A DNA stretch of 64,000 bases from Theobroma cacao (Eukaryota > Streptophyta > Magnoliopsida > Malvales > Malvaceae), in assembly GCF_000208745.1 (NCBI RefSeq), contig NC_030852.1, positions 2,189,927-2,253,926 on the forward strand, given 5' to 3'. Within the stretch, counting starts at the first letter, position 1. Every line of letters begins with the position of its first letter. Position numbers and translations under genes: made by a program. The notes beneath the pieces are model-generated. The model saw only the letters and a program-made list of their open reading frames with translations, was not told the DNA's origin and searched no databases. Of this stretch, positions 39,300 through 51,213 are shown piece by piece.

Positions 39300-41960
39300 A
39301 AAAAGACCAGATTTAAGATCTTAGACTAAGAAAGCCTAACATATCCTTAATAAGTAATGGACATAAATCTATCGGAGGATTACTCAAAGAAAACTTTCCC
39401 AACGAACAGTATTGAGCCAAATTAGCAAGGAAGTATGTACACATGTTACATTCCCTAAAGATAGGACGAATATCTCTTTCCCAGCCTTCTTGGGTCAAAG
39501 TAACGTAATCTTGAAATAAAGTAGAATATGGATGAGATGTGACAACACCCTCATTTAAGAAATGGACTATTACTGCTGCAATTGGTTCAATTTCAAGTTC
39601 TTAGCTAGCAATAAACCTTCTTAAATGCTTTAAAGTTTCGCTACCAAGCTATCTGTAGCACAAATGTTTAGGACAAAATCACAAACCCATTTTCCATTAG
39701 AATCCTGAATCAAACCCCCTATAAATGCGCACCTTAAGCTTGATTTGCAGGCACCATCAATATTAAGAATAAAAACATTTGGTTTTGGTGGCTTCCACTT
39801 GACCTATCTAGCCACCTTTCTATTATTCTGCTTTCATTCCATGGCTAATCCAATTTCTCTATCTAGAAGTCAAGACTTATTCCATAAATTACTAGGTCAT
39901 AAATCAAGCTGATGGAAAGCCCACTTGTTCCTGGTTTTCCAAAGTTCCCACAGAGTCATAGAAAATTGAACACTCCACATCACATTATCAATAATTCTAA
40001 ACTTACTAGAACAATTTCTTCACAGCCATTCTTTTAAATCTGAATTAAAGAAACTTGCCTTGTCAATTTCTAAATGCAATCAATACCTCCAAACCTTTCT
40101 CGCATAAGGATAGTCTTTAAACAAAGGTAAAATCGATTCAACACCAAGTAAGCATCTAGGACAAGTCACAACGTCCACCATTTGTTTCTTTATTCTATTT
40201 TCATTTGTATTTAGTTTATCATGATACGAAGTCTACATGAAAATCGAAACCTATCTGTACAATCTATGTGCCAAATCAACATTAGGTCCTCCACTTTCAA
40301 GTTTCCAATCTATTGAATGTGCACCAGCTTATAAGTGGAGTTAACGTGAAGCCTCCATTGCTCTCCCACACCAAGTTATTTGATCTCCCCGAGGAATTGT
40401 TAAAGGGATTGTAATTGCTCTTATTTCCAATAATTTACCTAAAGAGAGAATATGCCAAATAGAGTCAAATTGCCATTCCTTATGGATACCAATAAAATCA
40501 ATAACCTTTTTAGAGAACAACTCATTATTAACAGCACCAAGAGCATATCGAATAAAAGGGCCATCACCCACCCACCGATCATTCCAAAAGCTAACATTTT
40601 TACCATCTCCTATAACTCATTTTTTACCCAAATTCAAAAAAATTATGTACTTCAAAATACTTCTCCAAATAGAAAAAGCATAAGCACAAATAGGTACAAA
40701 CTTGAAATCAAAATTATGGAGATACTTATCTTGGAAAATTTCACAAGATAAGGAACTTAAGTTATTTTCCAAGCGTTAACCAATTTTTGCAAGCAAAGAC
40801 AAGTTTGAGTGCCTTGTTGAACATAAACCCAAACCACCATAAGCCTTCGATAAGCACACCTTATCCCAACTGATCAGATGATTATGGGAGCTATCATATT
40901 TACTAACCCATAAAAAATTTTGAGCAATCTTATCCAACTGCTAATAAGTAGCCATAGGGAGTAAGGCTGTCTGTATTAAGTAAATTGGAATGGCATTCAT
41001 AACAGATTGTATTAGAATTCTTCTACTCGTCTTCAATAACACATTCTTTTTCCAAAATCTAAACTCTTTGTTTCTCCTAATGTCTCTTGTATGTTGCTAA
41101 TTCCCTAGGCATAGCTTATGGAATCCTAGTTATAGAGGACTTGGGTAAATACTTAGGTGTTTTTATTGTTCACAAGAGAGCATCTAAATAGTTATATGCT
41201 TTTATTGTGGATAAAGTTTGAGACCGAATCGGATGTTGCTGCAAACTCGCACTCTATAACAACCTACATTTGCCCTGTATTTGCTTGAGTAAAAAAAAGT
41301 AAGTCATCCGTATAAAATAAATGTGAAAGTATCGAGTTCAACCGAGATGTTTTGATTGTCTTCTTTTCTTCTTATAAACCTACTCTTGTATCATGTGAGA
41401 CAATTTTTTTCATACACAAAATAAACAGATATAGGGACAAAGGATCATTTTGTCTTAAACTCTTTTGTGTAGAGAAATACAAAAGAGATTCACTATTCCA
41501 ATTTAAAGACAACAAATTCGAAGTAACACAAAACATAAATAAAATAATCAATTGTAAGAGAAAATTAAAATCAATCAAAACTTGCGATAGAAATTCTCAA
41601 TCCACACTATCATAGGCTTTGTGTAAGTTAATCCTCATAATCATACTCATTTTCCTTACTTTCCGTTTCATAAGAGAATGCACAACTTCTTGAGTAATCA
41701 GAACATTATCACTAGTACTTCTACTTGTGAGGAAATTGCTCTGGAATGGTCCTACCATCTCCTATAAAAGAGGCCTTAATCTATTTACTAAAAGCTTCGT
41801 AAGAATTTTATACAAAGTATTAAGTAATCTAATAGATCTAAAATCCATCATTATCAATGAATTTTCTTTCTTTGAAATTATAGTCATATAGGCTTTAGAA
41901 AAATCGAATGGGAAAAAGCCATCTACCAAAGCTTGATTCACAATGTGCATTTATCATTTG
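39300..41960 (-). pseudogene. LINE (non-LTR retrotransposon) ORF2 relic
   Basis: In minus-strand order: 41950-41762 resembles the reverse-transcriptase block 'F-R-S-I-R-L-L-N ... Y-K-I-L-T-K-L-L-V-N-R-L', with the relics of the preceding 'I-P-K' region; 41578-41372 carries the NDPLSLYLFILCM block; 40571-40341 resembles the zinc-finger-like region after RT (GDGPFIRY); 39498-39313 resembles a plant LINE RNase H tail (FRECNMCTYFLANLAQ). The frames are interrupted throughout. The 5' half (endonuclease, ORF1) is missing, so the copy is 5'-truncated. Confidence 0.8.
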
Positions 41961-42084
41961 ATTAAAAAGTTGAATTCAAATCTTTTTTCTTTATAATAGT
42001 ACATATAAATAATTTTTTTTTCTTTTTACTTAAATTCAAAATATAAAACACTTAAATTTTTTTAACTATTTTTAGTTTAATTTG

Positions 42085-43045
42085 ATAATAAGTGTATGTA
42101 TCATCTGTTTAAAAATTGAGTTCAAATCTTTTTTTTTTTTTACCAAACAACAAAAATTATGAAATTTACCCTAGTGGTCACAAAAAATATTAAGGTATAA
42201 AATTAGATCACTCTCCACTCTCTTGAGCTTCCTTTATATGTGCTGAGAAAAAAAAAAGACTCTAACCTTCTAGTAATAATTAAAGAATAAAAATAATGAT
42301 TTTTATTTTCCTTGCACATAATTCAGGGTCTAAAGAGAAAAAGGAAATTCAAACCTTTTACCCTAATTTTATTAAAAGAATGATAAAAGCAACTAGGTCA
42401 AGTTTAGGAATGTGTAGTTTTTTAAGGAAGGAGTGGGATATTTTAATATATATAATATATATTTATAGAATAATGAAATGTCTTAAATGTATATAATTTC
42501 ATATATTTTGTTTTGATATTAAATTTATTTAGATAATTTTTCATACTACCTTTGTGTCACTTGATTCATGAGTTGTACACAGTACCAAACTCAACAATTC
42601 CCTTTATTTAATATTATAGATAAACAAGTTTTTCCTTTTTTATTTTCTAAATTTTCATTCTCTTATTAATTTCTTAAATTTGAAATACCGAAAACTTTTG
42701 AAGTTTTAATTGCTTTTAACTTAATGGTAAATGTATGTATCATCAATTTAAAAAGTTGAATTCAAATATTTTTTTCTCGAACCAAAGAAACAAATATTAT
42801 AAAGTTTACCCTAGTGGTCACCAAAAGATTAAGGTCCAAAATTAGATCACTGTCCACTGTCTCATCCTTCCTCTCCATATGCACCAATAAAGAAAACTCC
42901 AACCTTATAGTCATTAAAGACTAAAACCAATGACCATTTTTTTTTTCCTTGCACATTAATTATGGGTCAAAAGAGAGAAAGAAAATTCAAACCTTTTACC
43001 TTAATTTTATTAAAAGACTGATAAGAGCAACTAGGTCAAGTTTGG
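42085..43045. repeat. Diverged direct duplication, about 640 bp apart
   Basis: The segment 42093-42405 is repeated at 42733-43045: both contain GTATGTATCATC, TTTACCCTAGTGGTCAC, AAATTAGATCACT and GAGCAACTAGGTCAAGTTT (first copy AAAGCAACTAGGTC) in order. Between the copies, 42520-42605 resembles 39205-39275, next to the LINE 3' end. Confidence 0.7.
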
Positions 43046-44231
43046 ATTATTTTAACAACATAGTACCACAAACAATTACCTAAACAAGAAGATAAACAAA
43101 CCAACCATATCCTATGCCCATAATTATTTAAATTAATTAATCCATCGAAAATCTGTGGATGTGTGGAAAACTAACGGTATTTTTAATAGAGTGCTAATTA
43201 AGAAAAAAAAAGTATAAAAGATCACGTGAGCAAAATTAAAATTATAAAACATGTAAGTGGAATTTACCTTAAATTAATCCGTTAATCGATGGATCCGAGG
43301 GAAACTGGCAGCATTTTTAGTTTATATTTCTTGTTTTATCCTGAATAACTATGGGCTCTTTGAAGCAAGTGAATCTGGGCATTGCAATTATGTAGAATTT
43401 TCCTTCCTACGAGGGGCCATTGCAATGCTTGTTTAAAACAAGTTGGGTTTATGCTTGCCTATGGGCGTTAGGCAAAACCATAAGCCATGCCAGTTATTTG
43501 GAGTTTGGCCAAAAGAACAACGTTCCAATCAAACTTAACTGGTAGGTAAGATACTATGAAGGGAAGACTGGTCAATGCTCAAAGTGGAAGCCACCCACTC
43601 ACCAACCCTAGCATTTTTCTAAGAAAAATAAGATTCAATGTACTGTATTTTTCAAAGAAAAATAAGATTCAATGTACTCTATTGAGGAAGAATGCATGCA
43701 TTAATTCTCTTAATTGAGAATATATATATATATAAACTGATTTTCAGATAATACAAATAGGAATAGGCTTTTTACATAGTAAATACACACACTTGCCAAG
43801 TGTTCCAATACCAACAAACCTCTTTGAATAGTAAAAGAAACACTTTATCAATGTTTATCAAATTTTTGCGCGCCAACAAGTACTAAAAATTAATATCTCA
43901 TCAAAAACAATTAAATTTTTAATAAAATTTGTCAAAAATTTCATGCGAGTTCGAGTACTCTATTAAATAATCAGATTCGATTTAAGATATTTCAAAACGG
44001 ATGCACTGTTCATTGATATCTTAAAAATATTGTAATAATTTACTTTGAAAAAAAAAGGGAATGGAACCCCTTATAACCTTAATTTGTGTACAATGTTCTT
44101 TCTCTTTAGCACTTTGGAAAAGCCACTATTTACCAAGAAATGAAACATTAAAATTGGGACCAAGTTTTCTCATCTCTTTTAAGCTATACCAAAAAAGGAA
44201 AGAAAAACTCAAACGCTGTCCTACAATTAAC
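43046..44231. other. Spacer downstream of LBD gene
   Basis: No gene seen. There is a small tandem duplication at about 43618-43681 (unit AAGAAAAATAAGATTCAATG). The last hundred bases are probably the LBD 3' UTR. Confidence 0.5.
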
Positions 44232-45105
44232 CTAACATGAACCTTGCCCAAGATCCAGTTGCACTCCGCGCGTGGCATCATCACAGCCGTTGATACTGTT
44301 CGCTCTCTTCCTTGGGCTCGGCTCGAACCCTAAAGTCAGGTCCAACTCCAAATCACTCCCGTCGGCCAACTCATCAGCCTTTGCCAACGAAGCCTCCACG
44401 GTCTCCACCGACACGGTGTCACCTTCCGCACCATCCCCTCCCGGACTACGCCTCTGACTCAAGCCCGATTCATGGCTCACCGACTCATGACAAACCTCCT
44501 TCTCCACCTGCGCCTTCGGTTTCCAAGCCGACCGCTTGAACCGTCCCCGAGACTTGATCTTGCGAAGCCCATCATCGGAGTTCTTCTCTTTTGACACGTG
44601 CCGAATGTCGCAAGAGGATTTGAGATGTGGGCTCGAGTCCGACAACTCAGACGAGACTTTATTAATCGGTGAGCCCCTAAGAACAGCGTCTACGGCTGCT
44701 TCGCAGAGATGCCAGCTCCCGGACCACATCAACCCGACCGAACCGTGAACCGGGTTCACTATCCGGCCGCATGCTTCGTAAAGCAATGATTTAAAAATCC
44801 CTGTAAACCCCAAAAAAAAAAAAAATACAAAAAACGAGCCACGTTATTGATGAAAACGTAAAGTAAAAGAAAAATCTGTATTTGGGTAGGAAGTAAAGCA
44901 AAGATTAGTAAATACCAGGACGGAGATTTTCGGGGCCAGCGTTAATGAGGTTAATAAGGCCAGCACGGCCGTAGAATTTAGCAAGGAAAAGGGTGGCATT
45001 GGCTTGGGATTGGGCGGTGGCGATCCATTGGAGGCAAGGTCTTATACTGCAACTCTCGGTGCACCCTTTCCGAAGGACTCGACAACCGTTGCAACTCATC
45101 CGCAT
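44232..45105 (-). CDS. LBD42: Class II LOB-domain transcription factor (LBD42-like), 2 exons, 252 aa
   Basis: Plant-specific nuclear DNA-binding regulator. Exon 1 is 44916-45105 and exon 2 is 44232-44800; GT-AG, phase 1, stop TAG. The N-terminus [15 protein letters not shown] carries the C-x2-C-x6-C-x3-C zinc block (C5, C8, C15, C19). The GAS block follows ([20 protein letters not shown], then [13 protein letters not shown] and [11 protein letters not shown]). The class I leucine-zipper-like coil is not evident, so this is class II (LBD37-42). The C-terminal half has CDIRHV, a basic stretch and SHESGL, which match LBD42 best, and the LELDLTL segment is an EAR-type LxLxL repressor motif. Class II members repress anthocyanin or nitrogen genes and include hypoxia-responsive LBD41. 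Start is the first ATG, directly before the conserved block. Confidence 0.93.
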
Positions 45106-48100
45106 GAGTAACCAGAGAGTGAAAGATTAATTGATTTTCCTTTCTGGTTTGATTTTGAGGACGGGTTTTTAGGGGGTTTTGGAATTATGAGGCGGTTGAC
45201 GTTGGAAGCGGAGGATTGTTGTAGAATTGTATATGGTTTGAAACTTGGGAAGGAAAGAAATGAAGGGGATATTTAAGATGGGTGAGTGGGGAGACGGACG
45301 TGGGGTTTTTGTTTGAAAAAAGTGGCGGGTGGGAGTGGTGCAGTGGTTTCCAAGGAAACAGGTGATTGACTCCTTTCGTGGGTTTTACAGTTCCTTGGGG
45401 AACTGCCAACTAATTGCCCATTTGTCCTTGGTGATTCTTCATTTGTCCTTTCATTTTTCTGTTTCCATATTTGCCCATTCCTTTTTTTACTTTTTACAAC
45501 TCTTTTAATCATTTTTATTATATAATAAAATAATAATTTGTTTTAAATTATAATAATAGAAAAATGAAAAATAATTATTCAAAAAAATTGAAAGCGTTAT
45601 TCGAATAATTGGCTATCATTCCTTTTATAAAAATAAAAAGTTTTAAACGTAATTAATTTTCTTGTATTGTTTAGGAAAGCATTATCTGAGGAAAAAAAAA
45701 TTGGGAAATAGCAGAAGCTGTCAATAAAGGCCAAATCTAAGATTAAGATCCGAGGAAGCTGAGGCATGCAAGAGGAACGACAAGCGAGCAACGTGTTCAG
45801 ATTCTTGCCGTGCTGACGAGTCGCCACATCGTAGCACAAACACCTACAACCCCCCTTACAACCAACCCCCACACGCCATCTTCTCCACGCCCCAAAACAA
45901 AGGGGAAAAAAATCCCATTTAAAAGTTCTCTCACGTCTGCTTGACAATTTTGTACGCAGAGGGACAATATGACATGAACATGACACGGATTTAAGCGGAT
46001 TTTGATTTATTCAAATAGTATTGAATGTATAAATTGTGTCAAACTCACTTAATTTACACTATCAATTATATCGTGTATTCATATCATGCATTCACGTGTC
46101 TTACACATTTAATACATGGATAAGATCTCTTTTTAAAAAAAAATTAAGATCTATTTATTGATATATAAATATTAATATAATTAAAATTTATTAATATTAA
46201 AATTTATTATATTTTATAAATATTATAATTTTTATAATTTTTTATTATAAATTTGAATAATAAAATTATAATTTATTTGTATATATTTTAATTTAATCAT
46301 GTTAATTCTATCATGTTATGTTAATTGTGTAAACACGTTGTAAATTAAGATAATATACTTTGATTTTTTTAAATTTTAATTATAATTTTATGTAAGTCTA
46401 TTATTATTTAAAATGAATAATTTACCCAAACGCGACATTAACAAACAAATATAAAATATTTGAAATACTCTTATTATTTCTTCCCCTTTTTTCTTTCCCT
46501 TAAGCCAATCGATGTCACTCCCTAGTCACCCTACACCAGATTTTTATCCTCCCCCGACTAGATCCAATCGGGGAACGTCTCATTCACGCTTATCATGCTT
46601 TCTGCAGTTGTCATTGCTATTCAGCTCCACCGTCTAGTGGAGAAAATCTAGTGAGAGAAGGAGAGAGAATGCTTGGATGGAGAGAGAAATAAATTGTAAA
46701 AATAAAAAAAATTATATTGTATATAGTAATAATTTTCAAAATTTATAAAAGATAAAATTATTTTAAAAATATTATCATATCATCAAATTAACAAAAATTA
46801 ACGGTAGAACTTATATATTTAGTGAAAGATATTTTTTTGAAACAAATTATTCATTTCAAATACTAATAGATTCGTGTAAAATTATGTTCAAAACTTAAAA
46901 TATTAAGATATTTTACTTCATAAATTATAAATTTTAATCGTATCAATCATATTGTGTTGCATAAAATTTATATAATTTAGTAAATATGTTAATCATATAG
47001 TATCATATCACCCGTATATTGAACGTATCTATATTAGTAATTAAGTTCTTCACATGATTAATTAATTTCGTATTTACTTAAATTATTGTTAATATCTTAT
47101 ATTTATTTGATAAAATTAAAAATCAAAAACACTGATCTACCGGAACGGGACGAGAAACAGCGCGTGCGAACCATGTAAAAACAAAAGCTAAAATAAAACG
47201 CGGTTCTTGATTTCGTCAATTCCCGGTTTTGCGGAATCCGTACAGCGGTATTTGATGGGCGAATGGCGAAAGGGCAGAAGCCGAAGGGTCGTATCTGTGG
47301 GCGCCCTTAGTTACCAAAGCCTCTGGTTTTAAGGCTTTAAAACTTCTCGTACAGGCTAAAGTCTCTTCTACATCCGTCTGTCTGTCCCTTTGACAATCTC
47401 ACTTCTAATTTCCAACGTGGTAAAAAGTGGATTCTTCTCTTAATTAAATGTTAATTGGTGTAGAATTTGGATTTAGGGTTATCTTTTTGTTCATTAATTT
47501 ATGTTATTTGTTCTTTAAAACAATATTACTTTTAATTTTAATATTATTTTTCGACATATAAAAATTTTGATTAGAGATAATTATTTAAATACTTCGTTCC
47601 ATGATTTTAACTTAAAAATCTTAAATTTTAATATTTATATATAAACTATTTGATTCAATTATCAATGCATGATTCACACCTTACCTCAATGCTTTTATTT
47701 TAATTAGTATTGTTTCAGATAAAGTGATAAATTAATATACTTGCAATATCTCACCCAAATGAACAACATTGTTGAAAACTTTAAATACACTAGTATTTAT
47801 TGTTAACTGTGTTGCATGTAAGTATTTATTTTCTTAATTATATTTATATAAAAATATAAAATAATTCAAAATTTGTAACATGAATCTAATATTAAAACTA
47901 TTAAAATTAGTAATTAAATGCTATTAGAATTCTTATCACAATTAAATTGGGAAGAATAAGATTTGTACCCTAATAAAATAACTCCTATAAAATACTATTT
48001 TACCCAATTATGAGTTTGACTGAAATTCGAAAGCTTGTGTTCACTAACTTTTTTGTCCCACAAGTAATATTATGAATTGAATCCAACAATATAAGGGAAA

Positions 48101-49517
48101 AATTAAAAAGTCTCATTGAACACGTATCTTTGTCGACGAAAATGATAGAGTTATCAAGCAAAATTTGTTGCTTATTAATGAAAGTAATTAAATGCAATTA
48201 GAATTGTTATTTATAGATTGGATAAATCTTATTGATATTTATAATAATTTTTTTAAAAATATGACAATTTAGAAATAAGATTGGACTTTATCCCATTCAG
48301 TGTTTGTACCCACTTTTTAATTTGAGAATTAATCCTTATCTGATACTATCATGTTACAAATATTATTTATGTAATATTTAAAAATTATCTAAAATGAAAA
48401 AAATAATTTATAAATACAATAAATAAAAATATTTATTTTGTTATGCTTCCTTATTATGTCTTCCATGTAGTTCTTGGACTTACTTAGATACTAAACTTAT
48501 GCACCAATTATAAAAACAATAATAAAAGTAAGTTGGTTGTTTAGGTTGCGTTTAGTGCCTTACAATATAATTACATTGTAGGAAATCTAATTGCAACTAA
48601 TATGATTAAAAGAAATGTGATTGTTGGTATGATAATATTACAGCATTTGGTATATTAAGGAAAGTGTGATTAAAATACTGGGAAGATAACCTTGTAACAT
48701 TTAGTTTACAAGCACTTTATTAAAAATGTAATCTTAATTTTCAGAATTATCTATTATATATTAAAATGTAACTTTAATATACTTTTATGTTTTTTTGATA
48801 TCATCTCTTAAATAAATTTTTCAGCAAATAACCAAGCATCGAGCAAATCCATGTTAATATTAATTAAAAAATAATTTTTTATTTGTTAGCAATTTTAAAA
48901 ATTTTATACTATATTGTTATTATTATTATTTTGAAATAATCCTAGAACATTAAAATTGGGAATAATTATTTATAGAAAAAAATAAAAAAAATAAACAAAG
49001 AAAATTTTTGAAAAAAATTGAAAGTAAAAAAGAAATATTTTTATTTTTATAAGTTCATTAAAAATCACATAGTGAAAATAATTTTTATAATTTTAAAAAA
49101 TTATAAGCATAAAAAAGAATATCTTCTATTTTTGAAAAATTCTAAATATATTTTTTTATTTTATGGATTTTGTAATCTTTTACAAAAATAAAAATTATTT
49201 CTAGTTTTTATCGTTCTAGAATTTTTTTAATAATGAAAAATTATTTTTGATTATTTTTAAAAATTTTAGAATTTCTAAGTATTAAAAAATTATTTTATGT
49301 TTTTCTAAATTTATAGATTTTTTTCAAAAATTTACAAATATTTCTATTTTTTAATGTGATAAAAATTAAGTTCTTGTTATGAAATATAACTTGAAAGAAT
49401 AATTATGAGAAAAAGTATTTAGAAGAAATAAGAAGATCTTATTTAATAGTGTATTTACAAATAAAGTGAGAGACCTATTTATAAACTAATAACCCCTTGT
49501 ATAGATAGAATTTATAA
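45106..49517. other. AT-rich spacer upstream of LBD gene
   Basis: The first 400-900 bases are the LBD promoter side. A stretch at about 45960-47110 has scattered GTGTAAACACG, CACGTGTC and CATATCAC-like words, resembling a very decayed hAT-derived sequence. 47140-47420 is a GC-richer island, with short open frames only. The rest is AT-rich with no gene seen. Confidence 0.45.
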
Positions 49518-50277
49518 GATAAAGATAATGCTTCAAGGATTTGATTTGGTTTGATTAAATTCTAATCTTCATCCAATATAATTTATATCTAAATCTAGAT
49601 ATACATAATCAAATACAAGAATTCAAATTAGATTAAACTTATTGTGTCTGACTTGTTGCGTTGTTTAACTTGATCTGAACTTTTGAGTCATAATATAATA
49701 GATATTGACACATATATTCATAACACTCTCCTCTTGAATGTCTATTATATTAAGAATATATCTCATTAAGATAAAGATAATGCTTAAATGATTTGATTTG
49801 GTTGGATTAAATTCTAATCTTCATCCAATCTAATCTATATCCAAATTTAGATATATACAATCAAATACAAGAATTCAAATTAGATTAAACTTCTTGTGTC
49901 TGATTTGTTACGTTGTTTGACTTGATCTGAACTTTTGGGTCATAATATAGTAGATATTGACATATATATTCATAACACTTTTCCCTTGAATGTCTATTAT
50001 ATTAAGAATATATCTCATGAAGATAAAGATAATACTTAAAGGATTTGATTTGGTTGGATTAAATTCTAATCTTTATCCAATCTAATTTATATCCAAATCT
50101 AAATATATAAAATCAAACACAAAAATTCAAATTAGATTAAACTTTTTGTGTCTAGTCTGTTGCGTTGTTTGACTTGATCTGAACTTTTGAGTTTTAATAT
50201 AATAGATATTGACACATATATTCATAACATTGTCTCATTGAATGTCGATTATATTAAGAATATATTCCATCAAAACC
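49518..50277. repeat. Tandem array, 252-bp unit, three copies
   Basis: GATAAAGATAATGCTT (third copy GATAAAGATAATACTT) starts at about 49518, 49770 and 50022, an exact period of 252 bp. All copies share GATTTGATTTGGTT, AATTCAAATTAGATTAAACT, TGACTTGATCTGAACTTTTG and GAATGTCTATTATATTAAGA blocks. Similarity between copies is high, so the amplification is fairly recent compared with surrounding repeats. The DNA after the array (AAAACCTTACTAGTAAAAAA) resembles plant LTR ends. Confidence 0.88.
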
Positions 50278-50645
50278 TTACTAGTAAAAAACCTCATTGA
50301 AAAAAATTCGAGTGAAGGAAAAAGAGTATATAATTCTTTTCAGGAATATGATTTTAAAATTTTATCTCATTAAAAACCTTACTAAGAAAAATGTAGAGGG
50401 AAAAACCTAGATGAATGAAAACAGTACAGTTTGTATTTTATTTCCCGTGATAACGACATTATTTAAGATTTTTTAAAGCGGTCATTCTAATATTTTGTAT
50501 CGACTTTTCAAATGTTATAATAGTAAGGGTTTTAGTGAATAACTATGTTAGATTGTCACTTGAACGAATTTATTAAACACTTATATTACTTTTTTTCTTT
50601 GAGTGAAGAGTTTTGGCAAAATATGTTTTATTACTGAGAAATCTA

Positions 50646-51205
50646 TAGACTTGGCAATTCATGTTAACGTGTCGTAAATGTGTCAGACACGATTAGACAC
50701 GAAATATGTTAAGGCTAAACATGAACACGACACATTTACTATTCGCATCTTAAATTTAAAACACATACACGTACACGTTTAATACACATGTAACACGACA
50801 CGACACGATTAATAACACGTTTAACACGATTAACACGATTAAATAAAAATATTTACAATTAAATATAATTTTATTATTTAAATTTAAAATCTATAATTAT
50901 AAAAATAATTATATATATGTATTTTTAATAAATGTTAATTAATCGACTTTAAAGAATATAATTTTATTATTAATTTTTAATAAGTTAATAAATGTGTCAT
51001 GTATACACATTTAAACACGATAACACGATTAAGTAAATCTGTTTAAACGTGTTTTAAATGTGTTTGTCGTATCTAACACGTTAAGACACAAAAATTTTCG
51101 TGTCTTAACGTGTTAGATATAATTAGACACGACACACGTTAAGACTAAATCTAAAATCTATTTAACCCGTATCTTTTCATGTCGTATTCAAAATTATCAA
51201 GTTTA
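50646..51205. mobile_element. Non-autonomous hAT element with perfect 8-bp target duplication
   Basis: Begins TAGACTTGGCAATTCATG; the other end, inverted, begins TAAACTTGATAATTTTGAAT. Flanked on both sides by GAAATCTA (50638-50645 and 51206-51213), an exact 8-bp duplication as hAT transposases make. Subterminal DNA is packed with ACACG/CGTGT motifs. Length 560 bp, no coding capacity. Ends match the larger relic at 33454-39016. Confidence 0.9.
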
Positions 51206-51213
51206 GAAATCTA

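Noticed and set aside
45597..45986. 129-codon minus-strand frame upstream of LBD42
   Set aside because: No recognisable domain, and it runs into AT-rich DNA; likely chance in the promoter region.
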